Shown here: positions 33,376 through 44,574 of the stretch, one piece after another | Layout: each line of letters begins with the position of its first letter | Position numbering within the stretch: position 1 is the first letter of the stretch | NCBI GenBank assembly: GCA_023053575.1 | Contig: JAKZAP010000010.1 | Coordinates: 22,752,628 to 22,816,627 of the forward strand | Length of the DNA: 64,000 nucleotides | DNA from: Branchinecta lynchi | Taxonomy: Eukaryota; Arthropoda; Branchiopoda; Anostraca; Branchinectidae | Direction of reading: 5' to 3' | The notes under the pieces: generated by a model | The model's database searches: none | What the model was told of the DNA's origin: nothing | The model's input: only the letters and a program-made list of their open reading frames with translations | Program-made: the position numbers and the translations under genes

Positions 33376-34147
33376 GCCCAAACTATTATTTATGTTTCTT
33401 GACTATGTCCAGGTTAATCAGGTCGTCAATCTTTTAACAATATATACTCCCGCATTCGCTCCCTAATACATCCAATATTCCTGACAAGTTCCATTATCCT
33501 AACAATGTAATTTGTTTAGATTATCCACTTTGTGCATATTCCCGCATTCGCTCTCTCATAGGTCTCAAATGATTTGTCTGTGAATTATTTTGAGTCACAT
33601 AAAAAGTTAAAATAACAAAAATAAATAATATTCAAGTTAAGCCTGCACTTCAGTTTCTAGTTCCATATTCGGACAGCATTGCCCCCCCCCCCCCCATACT
33701 CTAACCTAACTTGCCAACCTGTAAAAACTAAACACTTGACTTACCCCCCGCAAAAACCACAATTACCACCACCCCGGCGGAACCCCCTAGCTCCGGTACA
33801 GACCGCCCCCCCCCCCCCCTCACACACACACAATGTTAATGCAATATCTATTTATGATCAGTAGGCTAGCCCACATATAGAGGCGAGCTGCCAGCGAGCC
33901 ACCGTCACGCGTTGACATTTAACTCGCGGTTGGAAAAATCCTTACACGCTCGCGGTCAAAACTGCAGTTTTTAATAAGATTTTCCAATGTCCTATATATT
34001 TGCATTTGGGGGGGGGATGACTGGGGTGGGGGTGGTACCCGATGGATTTTCGCCAAGGGGATTTGGTGATAAATATTCCTTCAGCCCAAGCTGACTGCGA
34101 ATCATACTTGACGGTGTAAAACTGATAAGTCAGCTATATTTTATTAG

Positions 34148-34192
34148 ACCTAAATTTCGGACCTTCTTGGCAAGGGTCCTCTTCAGGCTCAA
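34148..34192 (-). ncRNA. Hammerhead ribozyme-like motif, subfamily B
   Basis: Minus strand: TTGAGC, CTGAAGA, stem II GGACC/GGTCC (fully paired here through a compensatory C to T), GAAA, TTTA, GGTCTAA. The first stem III pair (A-T) may still form, but TATA has become TTTA. Confidence 0.6.
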
Positions 34193-34309
34193 GCCGCTCA
34201 AGCTGGAAATTAAACTCATGCAAAAACTATTAAAGATTCTTCCTTAAATATCTGATTTTGTGAACTTCTTCTCTGAAAATTGGTTGGAGTTAAAGCTGGT
34301 GCTGTGATT

Positions 34310-34513
34310 TTATTTTGGACACGGCTGCTGTTTTTGCTGTTCGATTGGGTCGTCGAAAGGGTAGATATTCTTCTGCATTTTGATTTTGGAGTCAACTGTC
34401 TCTTCTTCTTCTTTCCAGCTAAGATGGATACTTGTCGGCGGCATGTATGGGCGATTTGAAGTTCTGTACTTTGGTGATAAATATTCCTTCAGCCCAAGCT
34501 GGCTGCGAATCAT
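34310..34513 (-). CDS. Short ORF inside subfamily B element
   Basis: 67 codons in the sense of the ribozyme. The core reads LSPKYRTSNRPYMPP, then TSIHLSWKEEEETVDSK. It aligns in the same frame with 52298-52534, with part of 41848-41946 and with a minus-strand remnant at 57095-57185, and the length differences are multiples of three. No domain is recognised. Retrozymes are normally non-coding, so this is either a real small protein, a relic of a longer parent, or chance. Confidence 0.4.
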   Translation of the reverse strand: MIRSQLGLKEYLSPKYRTSNRPYMPPTSIHLSWKEEEETVDSKIKMQKNIYPFDDPIEQQKQQPCPK

Positions 34514-34865
34514 ATTTGACGGTGCAAAACGGATAAGTCAGCTATATTTTCTTAGAGCTATATTTCAAGAAAGGCCGAAATATAGCTATAATAAAAATGT
34601 AGCTGACTTATCCGTTTTGCACCGTCAAATATGGTTTGGGTGGGGGGGGGGGGGTGTCCGTGTTTTTTGTTTGTTTTTTTTCACCAGGGAGGTTTTCACC
34701 TAGACCCGGTGGGCTTTTATACAGCAAAAGCTGCTTGAAGATCGGATTAGGATCAAGAATACAGAATTACTGAATGAATTATTCGGCTGAAATTTTGCTT
34801 CTGAAATAATTCAGCGCTCTTGCTAGGGGTCCTCTTAAGACCGTAGGAAAAAAATACAAATTCTA

Positions 34866-34900
34866 GCCAGAACAGGACCCTTGCCAAGAAGGGTCGAATC
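34866..34900 (+). ncRNA. Decayed hammerhead relic
   Basis: AGGACCCTTGCCAAGAAGGG followed by TCGAATCATTGC keeps stem II but has lost both core strands. An inverted partner (GCTAGGGGTCCTCTTAAG) lies 50 bp to the left. Confidence 0.4.
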
Positions 34901-35745
34901 ATTGCAAAAAAAAACAACATTTTAGCAACACCAAAAAGGCTTCGGAGGTAGCTTGGGCTTAAAGGACCTGTCTTGCCTATAATACTAACACAACCTGCTT
35001 CCATAATCACTCCATATATTTGTAAACCCGGAGAACCCAATTTCGTACGGTACATTCTAGGCCCTCTAACAAAACCACGCTGATTTCTCACTTGCCGTGT
35101 CTTGCTACCTTCAATGTGTATCACACTGTCGACGGTTTTCTACGACAAGTTTTTCCATCAGAGAAAAACCGCTTATGTAAATTATTTCTCTGTTTTCACT
35201 ATAAGGCAACAGGTCTTGGAAAGGGCTTAAAACAGCAAAAACAGTGGGTTATTTCTTGAAAGTACAGCTTAGTTTTAAAGTACTCAAATGTATTAAAATA
35301 CGGTAAGTTGAAGAGTATATAGTGCGAGGGGTCCTTTAAGGAATACTAATAGAATTATCAGTCGTTTATCGACCTTCAACAAACGGTGGGTTACACAACA
35401 GAAATGCAATGATATACGAGACCAAATTCCAATTACGCCACTACTTCCCTTCCTATAGTCCTCCGTTATTATATACACTTCTTACAGCCCAGTCGGTAAA
35501 GATAAAGGAGGAGCTGAGACGGAAAGCCCAGCTTGTGGGAAAACAATTGCTGACACTGGGAACATGGCTCATGAGAAAATAATAATGCTGATTACTCCAA
35601 GGAATGTACGAGAACAATCTTTAACAGAGAAACTGGAATAGCAATAAAGAAAACAAGTAGTTTCGAATATTGGTGTTATTTCACTGTCAGCGCGCATTAC
35701 AAGTCCTTGAAATGGAGGGGGGGGGGGTGTAAGCAACAATTGAGA

Positions 35746-36040
35746 TATTCAAATTCAAATTCACTTTATTTATCCAAAAATTCTTCATTGCGAAAAATAG
35801 CATAGGAAAACGTCAACAAAATTTCACTAACGTACAAGTACATACTATACTAAAAACTTCATGCAATATACAATTTTGGTACAATTTTGGCTAATATTAT
35901 ATACAATTTGTTTCTGTTACAATAATATTCAATCATCGGGTCAAATACTTATGACTACGTGTAGAAACAACACACTGAAATCACAATTAATAAAACAAAT
36001 ATAAACTTGGTCACAACTGATAAAAATAACAACAATATAA
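35746..36040 (-). other. LINE 3' UTR with tandem 6-bp tail
   Basis: Minus-strand downstream region of the RT frame, ending in GTGAATTTGAATTTGAAT. Short tandem 3' tails instead of poly(A) are known for CR1/L2-type LINEs, and this marks the 3' end of the insertion. Confidence 0.65.
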
Positions 36041-37165
36041 TCAAACAGAGTTAAAATGGCGAATAAAATATGGCGCAAAAGATTTCAGATATCGCTCAGA
36101 TGATTGAGATGGAGGGAGCTTCAGCTGGGGTTTACTAGCAAGTTTAGCCGCTCTTCTTGTGGCCCTTACGTCTTCCCACTCTATGAAATCCGGTAGTATG
36201 TCCCTGTGATCATCGGAGTTTAGTAATTTTTTCCCGAAATTCATAACTAGTTCGTGACGTCTTTCCTTTAACGTTTGTAGTTTTAGGACTTCGAGGCTTG
36301 CCTGGTACTCGACGTACTCGTTTCCCATGATAATTTTGCAGGCACGTTTTTGTATATTTTCGATTCGGTCACTCTGATCGACAGTAAGGGCACTATGCCA
36401 AACAGGACAAGCGTATTCGACACTTGGTCTCACATATGTTTTAAAGCATGTTAGTAGTGTGTTTCTCTTGAGGCCAAACCTTCTCAGGTACGAAAATGAC
36501 TTGAGTAAACCTGCTGCTTTGGACTCGATGCTGGCAACATGGGTACTCCATCTCAGGTCATCGTCGAAATGAACACCTAGGATTTTTACGGAGCTTGTGC
36601 ACTGCAGGTAATCAGTAGGAAGGTCAGGTACGTCTTGCTTGAGGAAAGTGACACGGAAGAGGGTACTTTTTTCTTCACTAACTGCAAGTTTTACTTCATT
36701 GGCTTCATCCTTGAGCTGAGTGAGAAGGGCCTTCACCGGTTCGACAGGGTTGTTGTCAGAGAGGAGGCGGAGCAGGGACATCGAGAGATCGTCTGCGAAT
36801 TTGTACCGTGTTCTCAACTCTCGCATGAGTCTGTTTATGACCAATAAGAAGGCCAGGGGACCAATTTTGGACCCTTGAGCGGCTCCGCAGGAGATTCCAA
36901 GAAGTTCAGAAGTGTCACTTTCCTCGAGCTGCACGCATTGCAGTCTTTCAGAGAGAAAGCTTGCCAGCATTCTGACAGCGATTTTCCGGGCTCCCATGTC
37001 GATTGCCTCTTTGATGACAGTTTTGTGATCCAGGTAATCAAAAGCTTTTACAAAGTCGGCTATGATACAGTCAATGTACGCCCCCTGCTTTTCCAGATGT
37101 TCAAGCATATCTTGCAGAAAGCGCACAAGGTAATGTACTGTGCTGCATGGTATGGTAGTACTTTT
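36041..37165 (-). CDS. LINE reverse transcriptase, 5'-truncated
   Basis: The frame is open from 37165 (after a TAA at 37166-37168) to the stop at 36041. There is no ATG at 37126; the codon is GTG, so any true start is lost. Ordered motifs are CSTVHYLVRFLQDM, IIADFVKAFDYLDH (palm aspartate), GAAQGSKIGPLAF, YKFADDLSMS (catalytic FADD), VKILGVHFDDDLRW, PSVEYACPVWHSALTVDQ and IQKRACKIIMG. This is the palm, thumb and C-terminal part of a CR1/Jockey-type RT; the endonuclease and N-terminal RT blocks are missing. It is intact for about 375 codons, so the insertion is relatively young. The plus-strand frames over it are shadows. Confidence 0.9.
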   Translation of the reverse strand, partial: KSTTIPCSTVHYLVRFLQDMLEHLEKQGAYIDCIIADFVKAFDYLDHKTVIKEAIDMGARKIAVRMLASFLSERLQCVQLEESDTSELLGISCGAAQGSKIGPLAFLLVINRLMRELRTRYKFADDLSMSLLRLLSDNNPVEPVKALLTQLKDEANEVKLAVSEEKSTLFRVTFLKQDVPDLPTDYLQCTSSVKILGVHFDDDLRWSTHVASIESKAAGLLKSFSYLRRFGLKRNTLLTCFKTYVRPSVEYACPVWHSALTVDQSDRIENIQKRACKIIMGNEYVEYQASLEVLKLQTLKERRHELVMNFGKKLLNSDDHRDILPDFIEWEDVRATRRAAKLASKPQLKLPPSQSSERYLKSFAPYFIRHFNSV

Positions 37166-37984
37166 TTACTCTGTGTTATAGTATGTTCAGGATTGTACTG
37201 GTAACTATATCTTCTGAAGATCACTTCTATATAGATTTATCTTTGTTAAATTCGGACGCAATCCTTAAGTTCTGAACCAGGTTAGTCAGTCCTGAGGACA
37301 ACCCCAACCAATGCCAACTTCGCACATCCACCCTTCATTGTTGACCCCGGTTAAGATCATATTATATACTGACTATAGTCATCCCCATTCACGACGATTT
37401 TTCGCAACCCGGACAAACAAAGCCATAGTGACTATATAATAACAATGTAAGAATCATATTTAACTTGATTGGTAGAGAAAACTAATACACCCACAGATTT
37501 TCTTTTCTTCGAAAGTGGGTTGATAAAAAAAAAAAAAAAATCACCTGCAGTTTTGAAGGCTTACCGACGAAACATCCCGAGCGAAACCTCCCCGTGGCAA
37601 ACAGTGTAATATGCCTTGCCCTGGACTAACTGATCCGTAGTAAATAGTAGGCTAGTTCTAGGTCATTCATCTAAGGCAACATACCACAATCAATTTTATT
37701 TTTATTTTTGTACCGATAAGCTCCTGGGAGGAAAGAAGCGGAAGCCTCATTTGGCTAAAAAAGAAGCAAACAAGGAGAACGCAAAAATCAGCATAGTGCG
37801 TAATGGTCGAAGTTCCAGATCTTGTTTAGTGAACATCGTATTGCTGACGATAATATCAGTCAATTTTAATCTCATATTCCCACGCTCTGATCTTAAATTA
37901 ATACGCTTTGAAAGAATGCTGGGTCACCTTGAAATTTCCCCCCAAAAATATTTCATTTTTGGTTATTGTCCATTTTCGCTGCGG

Positions 37985-38120
37985 ACTTTTCGCCACGGGA
38001 ACGTTTTACGTGTGGACGTTTACCCATGGGCAACGTTTTGTCATGGGGACGTTTTATCATTGGGAAGTTTTGCCATTGGACGTTTTGTTATGGAGACGTT
38101 TCGCTTGGGGACGTTTTGCC
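37985..38120. repeat. 16-17 bp tandem repeat (GGACGTTTTGTCATGG)
   Basis: Eight or so degenerate units of TTTTGTCATGGGGACG / TTTTGCCATTGGACG. The overlapping plus-strand frames reflect this repeat. Confidence 0.8.
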
Positions 38121-38166
38121 GAATACCACCGTTTTGATACGAGTAATCCAATGTGTGTTGTCTCAT

Positions 38167-38628
38167 TTAGCATACTTTTTCTGCTTTTGTCGGACAGAGA
38201 AGAAAGTACAACATAGACCACAGCATAGTATGTTTAGCATATGCTGAAGTAAATAACGCGACTTTTGTTTTATCAGCCCACATTCCCAGGAAAAGAAAAG
38301 CTGGGGGTGTGTTAGTATCACCTACCAATTGAGGTGTGATTCCTGCGCTAATATCAAGTTTAATATGGTGGTACGACCGATTTTGATTAAGGCTAGACCC
38401 GCAAACCATCCTTTCAAAAAGGGTCGGATCCCTGCTCTCACCATCGCTACAGAACTGGGCTCTTGTTCTCGGACCCTTGTCCATATCCATATGAAAGATG
38501 TTATTCAGTTTGTAAAAGCGAATTTCCTTTTTATATTTTTCACTTCCGTTTTTGATAGCTTTGTCATTTGAGCGGATGATAAAAACATTCATTATTACTG
38601 AAGAAGTCAGGCCCCATGTATTGCCCAC
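38167..38628 (-). CDS. Unrecognised 153-codon open frame
   Basis: The longest frame in this stretch outside known repeats. It contains YKLNNIFHMDMDKGPRTRAQ and a lysine/arginine-rich middle. I see no domain, no splice borders and no coding-like context. Listed because it does not overlap a recognised repeat; it may be chance. Confidence 0.15.
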   Translation of the reverse strand: MGNTWGLTSSVIMNVFIIRSNDKAIKNGSEKYKKEIRFYKLNNIFHMDMDKGPRTRAQFCSDGESRDPTLFERMVCGSSLNQNRSYHHIKLDISAGITPQLVGDTNTPPAFLFLGMWADKTKVALFTSAYAKHTMLWSMLYFLLCPTKAEKVC

Positions 38629-39087
38629 TTTTATCGTGAAACTTCTTTTTTAGTTTTCATGTGTTTCGTGTAGTTTTCTCATTTCCAATCATGAAACGCA
38701 AGAAAGGAACGACTTCAACGAATATTTGACAAGGCTCTTACGAGTGATTTAGCGCCCTTTACTTTTTCGCAATGGCGGGTTATGCTTTTGTTGAAGGAGC
38801 ATTACCGACTATCAACAACTAGTTCTCATTCGAAAGCGGGCGAAATGTAACGCAGCTACAGCATGACTAAAATATCTGTCTTATCAATTCATGTTCTCAA
38901 CGAGAGCCTGGCTCACACCTCCGGACTATGGCCTATCTAGGATAATTTTGTATTTGATCTCTCTGGAGCTTTCGAGTAGCAAGATAATTACTCAGTCTCA
39001 GACTAGGTTCTGGTCATAGACGTATGACCAGGTCATAGAAGAAGCCGTGATGCCTGTTTTGCAAATCTTTTGTACCCACATTTCCAA

Positions 39088-39350
39088 ATTAGGCGATTTA
39101 ACGTGTTTATTGGTTCTCATTCTTTATCGAATTTGGTAATTATTCCAACTTTTGTTCAGTCCGGGTCGATTTCACCGCATTCGGTACGTCCCTAAGTAAA
39201 TTCGGTGATTTAACGTATTTATTTGGTCACATTGATTTTTCTCAAGTCTGTATCTTTTCTACCGCATTCGGTCAGTCAATTTCATAATTCGGTCATTTAT
39301 CAGATTCATTTGGCTCTGATTCGTGACCGAATTCGACAGTTCATCCAACT
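39088..39350. repeat. Three-copy tandem repeat, about 90-110 bp unit
   Basis: AATTCGGTGATTTAACGTAT, TTATTTGG, TCAGTCCGGGTC and ACCGCATTCGGTCAGTC recur in order at about 39090, 39198 and 39290. No function is evident. Confidence 0.6.
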
Positions 39351-40075
39351 ATGTGACAAGTATAAAGAGATATAGGACCTCCTTATAGGCTACTCCACCG
39401 GCTCTTTTGAGGAATGAGCAGTCAAGCGGCTATCTTAATTTCAATACTGCCAAAACCGCACTTGGAAACCCAGGAGAGTAGTGGCGGAGCACAGTATCTT
39501 GAAGCTTGGGAACCTACAACGGCGTAATCTCTTTGCGGCTACTTCCCTACCCTGGTTACGATATCGTGAGAGCTGGATCTAGCCAAGAACAAATAATCCA
39601 ACAGAACCTCCGTCTTTGGTCCCCATGCAGCGAATATGGATACCCCGAGAAAACTGAGCGGAGCCAGAGTTACTTGCTGTAAGGTTTGAGTCGATACCCC
39701 TCTACTTCCCTCTTCACCGCTGCGCATACCAGACGACAAACTGTAGGATGCCTACAGGGGTGGAGTAACCCGTCTGCAGCGAGTCTACAGAAATAGGGAG
39801 ACTGAGCTTCTAGTGATTATTTTTTCTAGCTGCTAGTCCCTAGCAGACGCTCATATCTTTTTTGATAACAGAGACCAGTTTCCCTTGTCTTTAGGACGGC
39901 GAGGCGTAGGCTTGATGTTCTTTTCGCCGGTGACGTCATAACAAACAATCAGAAGCAAACATGCCTACCTGAGAGTGGAAGTTGTCGTCTGAACACGTCC
40001 AGACAAGAAATCGCTCACAAAGGAAAACCCTCAAGAGATTTGTCTGCTGATTTTGGAGTATTATATTATAGAGGC

Positions 40076-40453
40076 TAGTGTTGGGCGATATTTGGATTTT
40101 TCGATATATCTATATTTTTACTTTCGATATTCGATAATCGATATATCGATATCGATATTTCTTTAGTATGTTTCTCTATAGTATAGTCTTGGTTCGCCCA
40201 AATTTACTAAAGAAATTGTCGTTAAATAGCATCTTGCGTCAGCTCAAACTGCGGATAAATAAGAACTGAATTACGGAAAATATACTGCTCCAATTTCGGG
40301 TATGTAAATGTTGGTTATGTTGGATTATTTACAAAAATTATGAGTGAAAAAATATCGTTCTCGATATCGATATTTACGTTTCGATACTCGATATCGATAT
40401 TTGGTCCGATATATCGATATATCGTTATCGATATCAAATATCGCCCAACACTA
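40076..40453. mobile_element. hAT-type MITE with perfect 8-bp TSD
   Basis: Ends TAGTGTTGGGCGATATTTG and CAAATATCGCCCAACACTA are inverted repeats, and ATAGAGGC is duplicated at 40068-40075 and 40454-40461. The subterminal regions are long runs of CGATATATCGATATCGATA. The ends fit the hAT consensus (YAGTGTTGGGC). 378 bp, non-coding. Confidence 0.92.
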
Positions 40454-40912
40454 ATAGAGGCCGAAACCAGGCCGAAAGCAGTATCCAAGGGAGAACTATC
40501 ATCTTTTGAAAGCTGTGTTTCTGATACTATTACACATTTGGCACAGGGATTGAAAGAATCAGGTGAAAACATTTTCTTGATCTAGTCAGCAAGTTATGGG
40601 TTCTCAGCAAATTATATGTCAAATAAGGGCCTCCGAACCAATCAGCCACACAAATGCACTCGTATTTCCAGGTGCAATTACATCAGCATGAAATCAGCAG
40701 GGTATCACGTGTTCACCCTTTCTTCAGTTATTTTTTTGCCCGTCCGGTTCCGTGTTTATAGCTCCTTTTTTCTTACGTTTATGTGTGTTATGGTCAATAT
40801 TTTACACCTACGACTAGGTAGACTACTATCTGTTACGCATGTTTCTTTGCTTCTATTAATGCCTATTATTTAGCTTGTGCTGTTATGGCCATTTCTTTTT
40901 ATAAAAACTTAA

Positions 40913-41373
40913 GGTTTAACTGAAAAGCCAACTTATTTTGTGTCATTTAACTGAATACACTGAATTAATTGAATTCTGCTAAAGGATTTTTTTTATTTCC
41001 ACTATCTGCTCTAGTTATGACGTTCAGAATATCTGCCGCCGTCCCAACAACATTAATTCTACTATGACGCGGGAAAATTTCATCTTAATACAAATGCGGC
41101 TTTTTAGTGGGCAGTGGTGAGCTTGGTTAAGACTGCTTAGTGCGAAAGAATTAAAAAAAAATCATATATCTTTCTCGTAAGGCATACAACATAGATACAA
41201 ACGCATAAAGCCATAGAGGTACCGCGAATCAAATTCCGTTATTCGAAAATCGATTATTCATTTATAGCAGAAAGACGAAATAACGCATTTTCAGCGGGCC
41301 TTCAAACCAATTCAAGTGGATAAATGATGGATGGGTAACTAGATTGTCCATCCCAGCTCTTTTCGGTTAAGCT
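40913..41373. mobile_element. TTAA-flanked MITE, deletion derivative of the 57404-63966 element
   Basis: Flanked by TTAA (40909-40912, 41374-41377). Ends GGTTTAACTGAAAAG and the inverse of AGCTTAACCGAAAAG. The left 140 bp resembles 57404-57580 (CAACTTATTTT, ACATTGAATTA-type, CGCGGGAAAATTT/CCGCGAAAATTT), and the right 140 bp resembles 63820-63966 (AATCGATTATTC, AACGCATTTTCAGCGGG, GGGTAACTAGATTGTC). A TTAA target is known for piggyBac and Kolobok superfamilies. Confidence 0.7.
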
Positions 41374-41394
41374 TTAAACCTTGAAAGAAAATTA

Positions 41395-42130
41395 AATATT
41401 CGTTCGCAGCCCAGAATCATGTTTGACAGTGCAAAACGGATACGTCAGCTGCATTTTATTAGAGCTATATTTTATATAACCTTATCCCTTAGCAGTGTGG
41501 AACTTTCATAGCTAGACACAAGTAACCGTCTTGGCTGAAACTAAGAGCGTGTTCCACCCTTCTAACAATAGCTACTATTTCCGTTCCATCCTCACGAAAA
41601 GTTACTACGCTGACCGTTCCAACCTTGTCGGAATAGTAACTAATAGTTACTATTTGCTTACCATGCTCGGGAGCGTAGTAACTACGCATCTCTGTAACGT
41701 GATTGGTCGGATTCACCCCTGGCGTGAGATCCTGCTGGAAAATAGAAAAATCGTTCCAGCCTTGACGGCAAAAAGTCAGAATTCGTCACGTCATGCGTAG
41801 CAACTACGGTAAGTAGGATGGAACACGCTCTAAGAGAAAGGTGATAGCAAAACCGAAATGCGGAAAAATATCTACCCTCTCAACGATCCAGCCAAGCAGC
41901 AAAAAACAGCAGCCATGTCCAGTATGAAATCCTATCACCACCTTTAACTCCAAGCAACTTTCACGAAGAAATTCACAAAATCAGAAACTCTAAGCTAGTC
42001 TTTCGTTGTTTTCCCACATATTCATTTTCCAGAGTGAGCGGCTTGAGTCCCGAAGAGGACCCTTGCAAGAACCACACTACAGCTCTAATCAAATGCAGCT
42101 GGCGAATCCGTTTTGCAATATCAAGCTTGA
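41395..42130 (+). mobile_element. Subfamily B hammerhead element split by a Harbinger-like MITE
   Basis: The left inverted arm (ATATTCGTTCGCAGCCCAG, GTTTGACAGTGCAAAACGGA) lies before the MITE at 41545. The body resumes at about 41833 with the DSKTEMRKNIYP-coding stretch, AGTTTT-rich sequence and a decayed ribozyme at 42046-42096 (CCGAAGA for CTGAAGA, GAAA lost). Further DNA (41475-41540) separates arm and MITE. Confidence 0.6.
41545..41830. mobile_element. Harbinger-like MITE, GAGCGTGTTCCACC ends, copy 2
   Basis: 286 bp, inverse orientation to 21757-22042, flanked by TAA (41542-41544, 41831-41833). Its sequence is nearly that of copy 1 throughout, so this insertion is young. Confidence 0.9.
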
Positions 42131-42784
42131 AAGGAAAACCTATCAGAAATCAAACAAAAATCTAGTTCACCTTTAGGATAGCCAAGACTAGACTTCCATT
42201 CCCCTCGCCGCGATATTTCCACTCATTTCCGATAAGAGAGAACTTGGGAACCTTGCCAGCACAAATATGGCCTCTCGTTTCTTGCTGTGTGGTTCCCGGA
42301 GTTGGGCCGTTTCGAACCAGCACATCTGAATCGGATGACAGACAGTCCAATCGCATCTGGATCGAGGTATTATAATCACAGGCTCGAAATCTGAAATACG
42401 ACAGCGAGGTTTCAATTGTCGCAATTATAATTACTCATAGCACTGGATATCTGTGAGTTCAAACTGAGGAAAAACAGTCTAACTGCATAGCTTTTTGATA
42501 AGTTCTAAAATTAAGATGATCCAAGCACATACCTACAGCAATCAGAGGTGTGCAGCATCACGAACACGTTAAAGAAGAGATGAACTAAATGCCCAAAAAG
42601 CCCGAGGGCCCTGGCAACACAAAAATTAATATCTAATAAACTCTAAATCCCATTAATCTAACAAACTTGCTCTAGGGTCCATCGTAAATCTGACGTATGG
42701 TCCCAAACGGAGTGGCAAACTGCTCGAGCAGAGTTACTCACCTCTCTCATCACCCTGAGAAAAGGTTAAACAAGGCTAAAGCCT

Positions 42785-42965
42785 TTTGGGATCGCAAAAC
42801 GTAAGTGGAGGAATTCCTATGACTTCATAAAAGCTGTCCATCTGTCTGTCAGTCTGTAAGCACGATAACTCTCGAAGGGAATGAGATATTTTGATGAAAC
42901 TTGGTGTGAGGACTCTTTGGATCAAGGGAGAGGTCGAGTTCGTAGATGGGCTATGTAGCTGAACA
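42785..42965. repeat. GGGATCCC-family repeat, left-end fragment
   Basis: TTTTGGGATCGCAAAACGTA, GTGGAGGAATTCCTATGACT, CTGTCTGTCAGTCTGTAAGC, GAGATATTTTGATGAAACTT and TTCGTAGATGGGCT match the left side of 4591-5508. Confidence 0.6.
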
Positions 42966-43678
42966 TTTATAGGCTAGCTAGCTTGTGGGTAAGGTAAGGT
43001 AGGTAACTTGTGAGTAGCAACCTGAAGAAGTGAATGCACGTGCGGTTCCTTCAGTGCTTACAGCACTTTCGCGGAAGAAGGTTGTTGGTGTAAAGTTATT
43101 ATTCGAAGAGGAGTTGATTTTAAGCAGGAACAGCGTATGCTGGCCCATTTTCAAACCACAGGCGGCGATGTACACGATATTAACAGGGACTTTAAAATAC
43201 CAAGAAAATAATATAGCAGGGTCACATACTCAATCTATTGGACGATACCGTAATAATAATATACTATAACATTACTACTTAAAAGTCCAAGCAAAGATAA
43301 CATGGCATAAACACAAATAAATAACAAAATCACTGGAGAGATATTTTCTCTTGCTTTATGAGCTGGATTCATGGAATGTAAAATAAGAATTAGCCGAAGG
43401 AAATAACACTGGGAATTTACTACTAAGAAATAAGCAAGTCAACATCGGTTAAAGAAACATCTCCTTGATGGTAGTTGGTGAATGGAGGGTTTGGAAGACG
43501 AGAGATAGGACAAATTGACAAATTGATTTATTAATTTTTAGTTTATTTTAGTGAAGGTTTGATTAGTTATATAATATGGTAGTAGATGTGTGATGGTTGC
43601 GTTTTTCAAGCACGTATGTGCTTTGTTTGTAACCGGTCGTCAAGCCGGAATGAATTTTTTCAGTAAACTTGTTGAATC

Positions 43679-43926
43679 ATTTATTCGAACAATGTTTACA
43701 ACGGATACGTCAGCTACGATTCTTCATCAGCGATATTTCGGCCCTTCTTGGCAAGGGTCCTCGTCAGGATGTCAATCCTGGGGTTCAACTTCGGGGAAGG
43801 AAACAAACCTGTAATGATTACAGGTTTGGGCCGAAATATCGCTGATGAAGAATCGTAGCTGACGCATCCGTTGTAAACATTGTTTGAATAAATGTTTCAA
43901 AGTCAGCTTGGGCTCAAAGAATATTT
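43679..43926. mobile_element. Hammerhead retroelement, inverted-arm copy with 14-bp TSD
   Basis: AAACTTGTTGAATC is duplicated at 43665-43678 and 43927-43940. The 248-bp element starts ATTTATTCGAACAATG and ends GGGCTCAAAGAATATTT. Left arm and right arm are inverted copies of the unit, joined through GGTTCAACTTCGGGGAAGG and GATTACAGGTTTGGG. The left arm keeps the whole ribozyme on the minus strand; the right arm keeps only its 3' half. Confidence 0.85.
43725..43773 (-). ncRNA. Hammerhead ribozyme-like motif
   Basis: Minus strand: GACATC, CTGACGA (43767-43761), stem II GGACCCTT/AAGGGCC, GAAA, TATC, GCTGATG. The core and stem II are perfect; the proximal stem I is weakened by two changes (GACATC for GACAGC). 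Confidence 0.6.
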
Positions 43927-44574
43927 AAACTTGTTGAATCCTGAACAAAAATTAGCCTGTTCTACAAGCCCCTAGTAGGTATTTTTTTTGTTCCTTCAAC
44001 TCACGTCTTATACCTTCAACCGTCATCACTGATAGTTGTTTCAGACAAACAAGAACATAGATGCGCACTTCCATGGTAATTCTGCATGCAGGCATATTAT
44101 GCAACTCAAATGAATTTGGTTGGTACATGTTCAATTGCACCACAATCCCATTAGAACTTGATAAGAGCGGATTTGTTTACTCCTGAAAGGTTACATTACA
44201 GGTAGTATACATGAATTGACTACCTGTGTGGCTGTGTACAGAAGGTTCTTGGCCTTTCCAGGCTGATAACCAATGCACGTCTCCTACTTCCCGGAAACAG
44301 CACTAAGGGATCAACGTTTGAACGGGTTGTTTAAGCCATTCTTATTGCTGTATATTCTAGCTTGCCTTCACTGTTGCCCACGGGCCGCATCTGAATCCTT
44401 CGAATTTTCAGCAATAATTTCGTTTCTAGTAATACTATATTGTAAAAGACGAGGCTTTTGCTTCTACGTTCAAGAGAGAACATGCGGTTTAATGCCTTTT
44501 GCCCCCCCCCCACCCCCAATGAACATATCTATCATCAACGTTGAACTAAAACTCTGATAACTCTCTCATCACTA

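Larger units (their letters stand above)
34062..34633 (-). mobile_element. Head-to-tail tandem of subfamily B hammerhead element
   Basis: TTTGGTGATAAATATTCCTT then CAGCCCAAGCTG occurs at 34062 and again at 34470, a period of 408 bp. The first unit is complete with a ribozyme (34148-34192); the second is cut short in an inverted, core-less hairpin (34511-34633). Such tandems are what self-cleaving retrozymes use to release unit-length RNA. The first unit carries a short sense ORF (34310-34513). Confidence 0.75.

Noticed and set aside
34753..35124. 123-codon minus-strand open frame
   Set aside because: It crosses a decayed hammerhead relic on the opposite strand and shows no recognisable domain.
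36041..37126. GTG at 37126 as the start of a complete RT protein
   Set aside because: The frame is open further upstream to 37165 and the preceding RT and endonuclease domains are missing, so this is a 5' truncation, not a start.
36041..37165. The LINE RT as a Penelope-type RT that would mobilise the ribozyme elements
   Set aside because: Its FADD box and C-terminal blocks match non-LTR LINEs, and no GIY-YIG endonuclease is encoded nearby.
37966..38247. Overlapping plus-strand frames of 93-128 codons
   Set aside because: They read through the 16-17 bp tandem repeat at 37985-38120, which is open in several frames.
43040..43110. Hairpin-like stretch after CCTGAAGAAG as another hammerhead
   Set aside because: No GAAA strand at the right distance and no stem I pairing.
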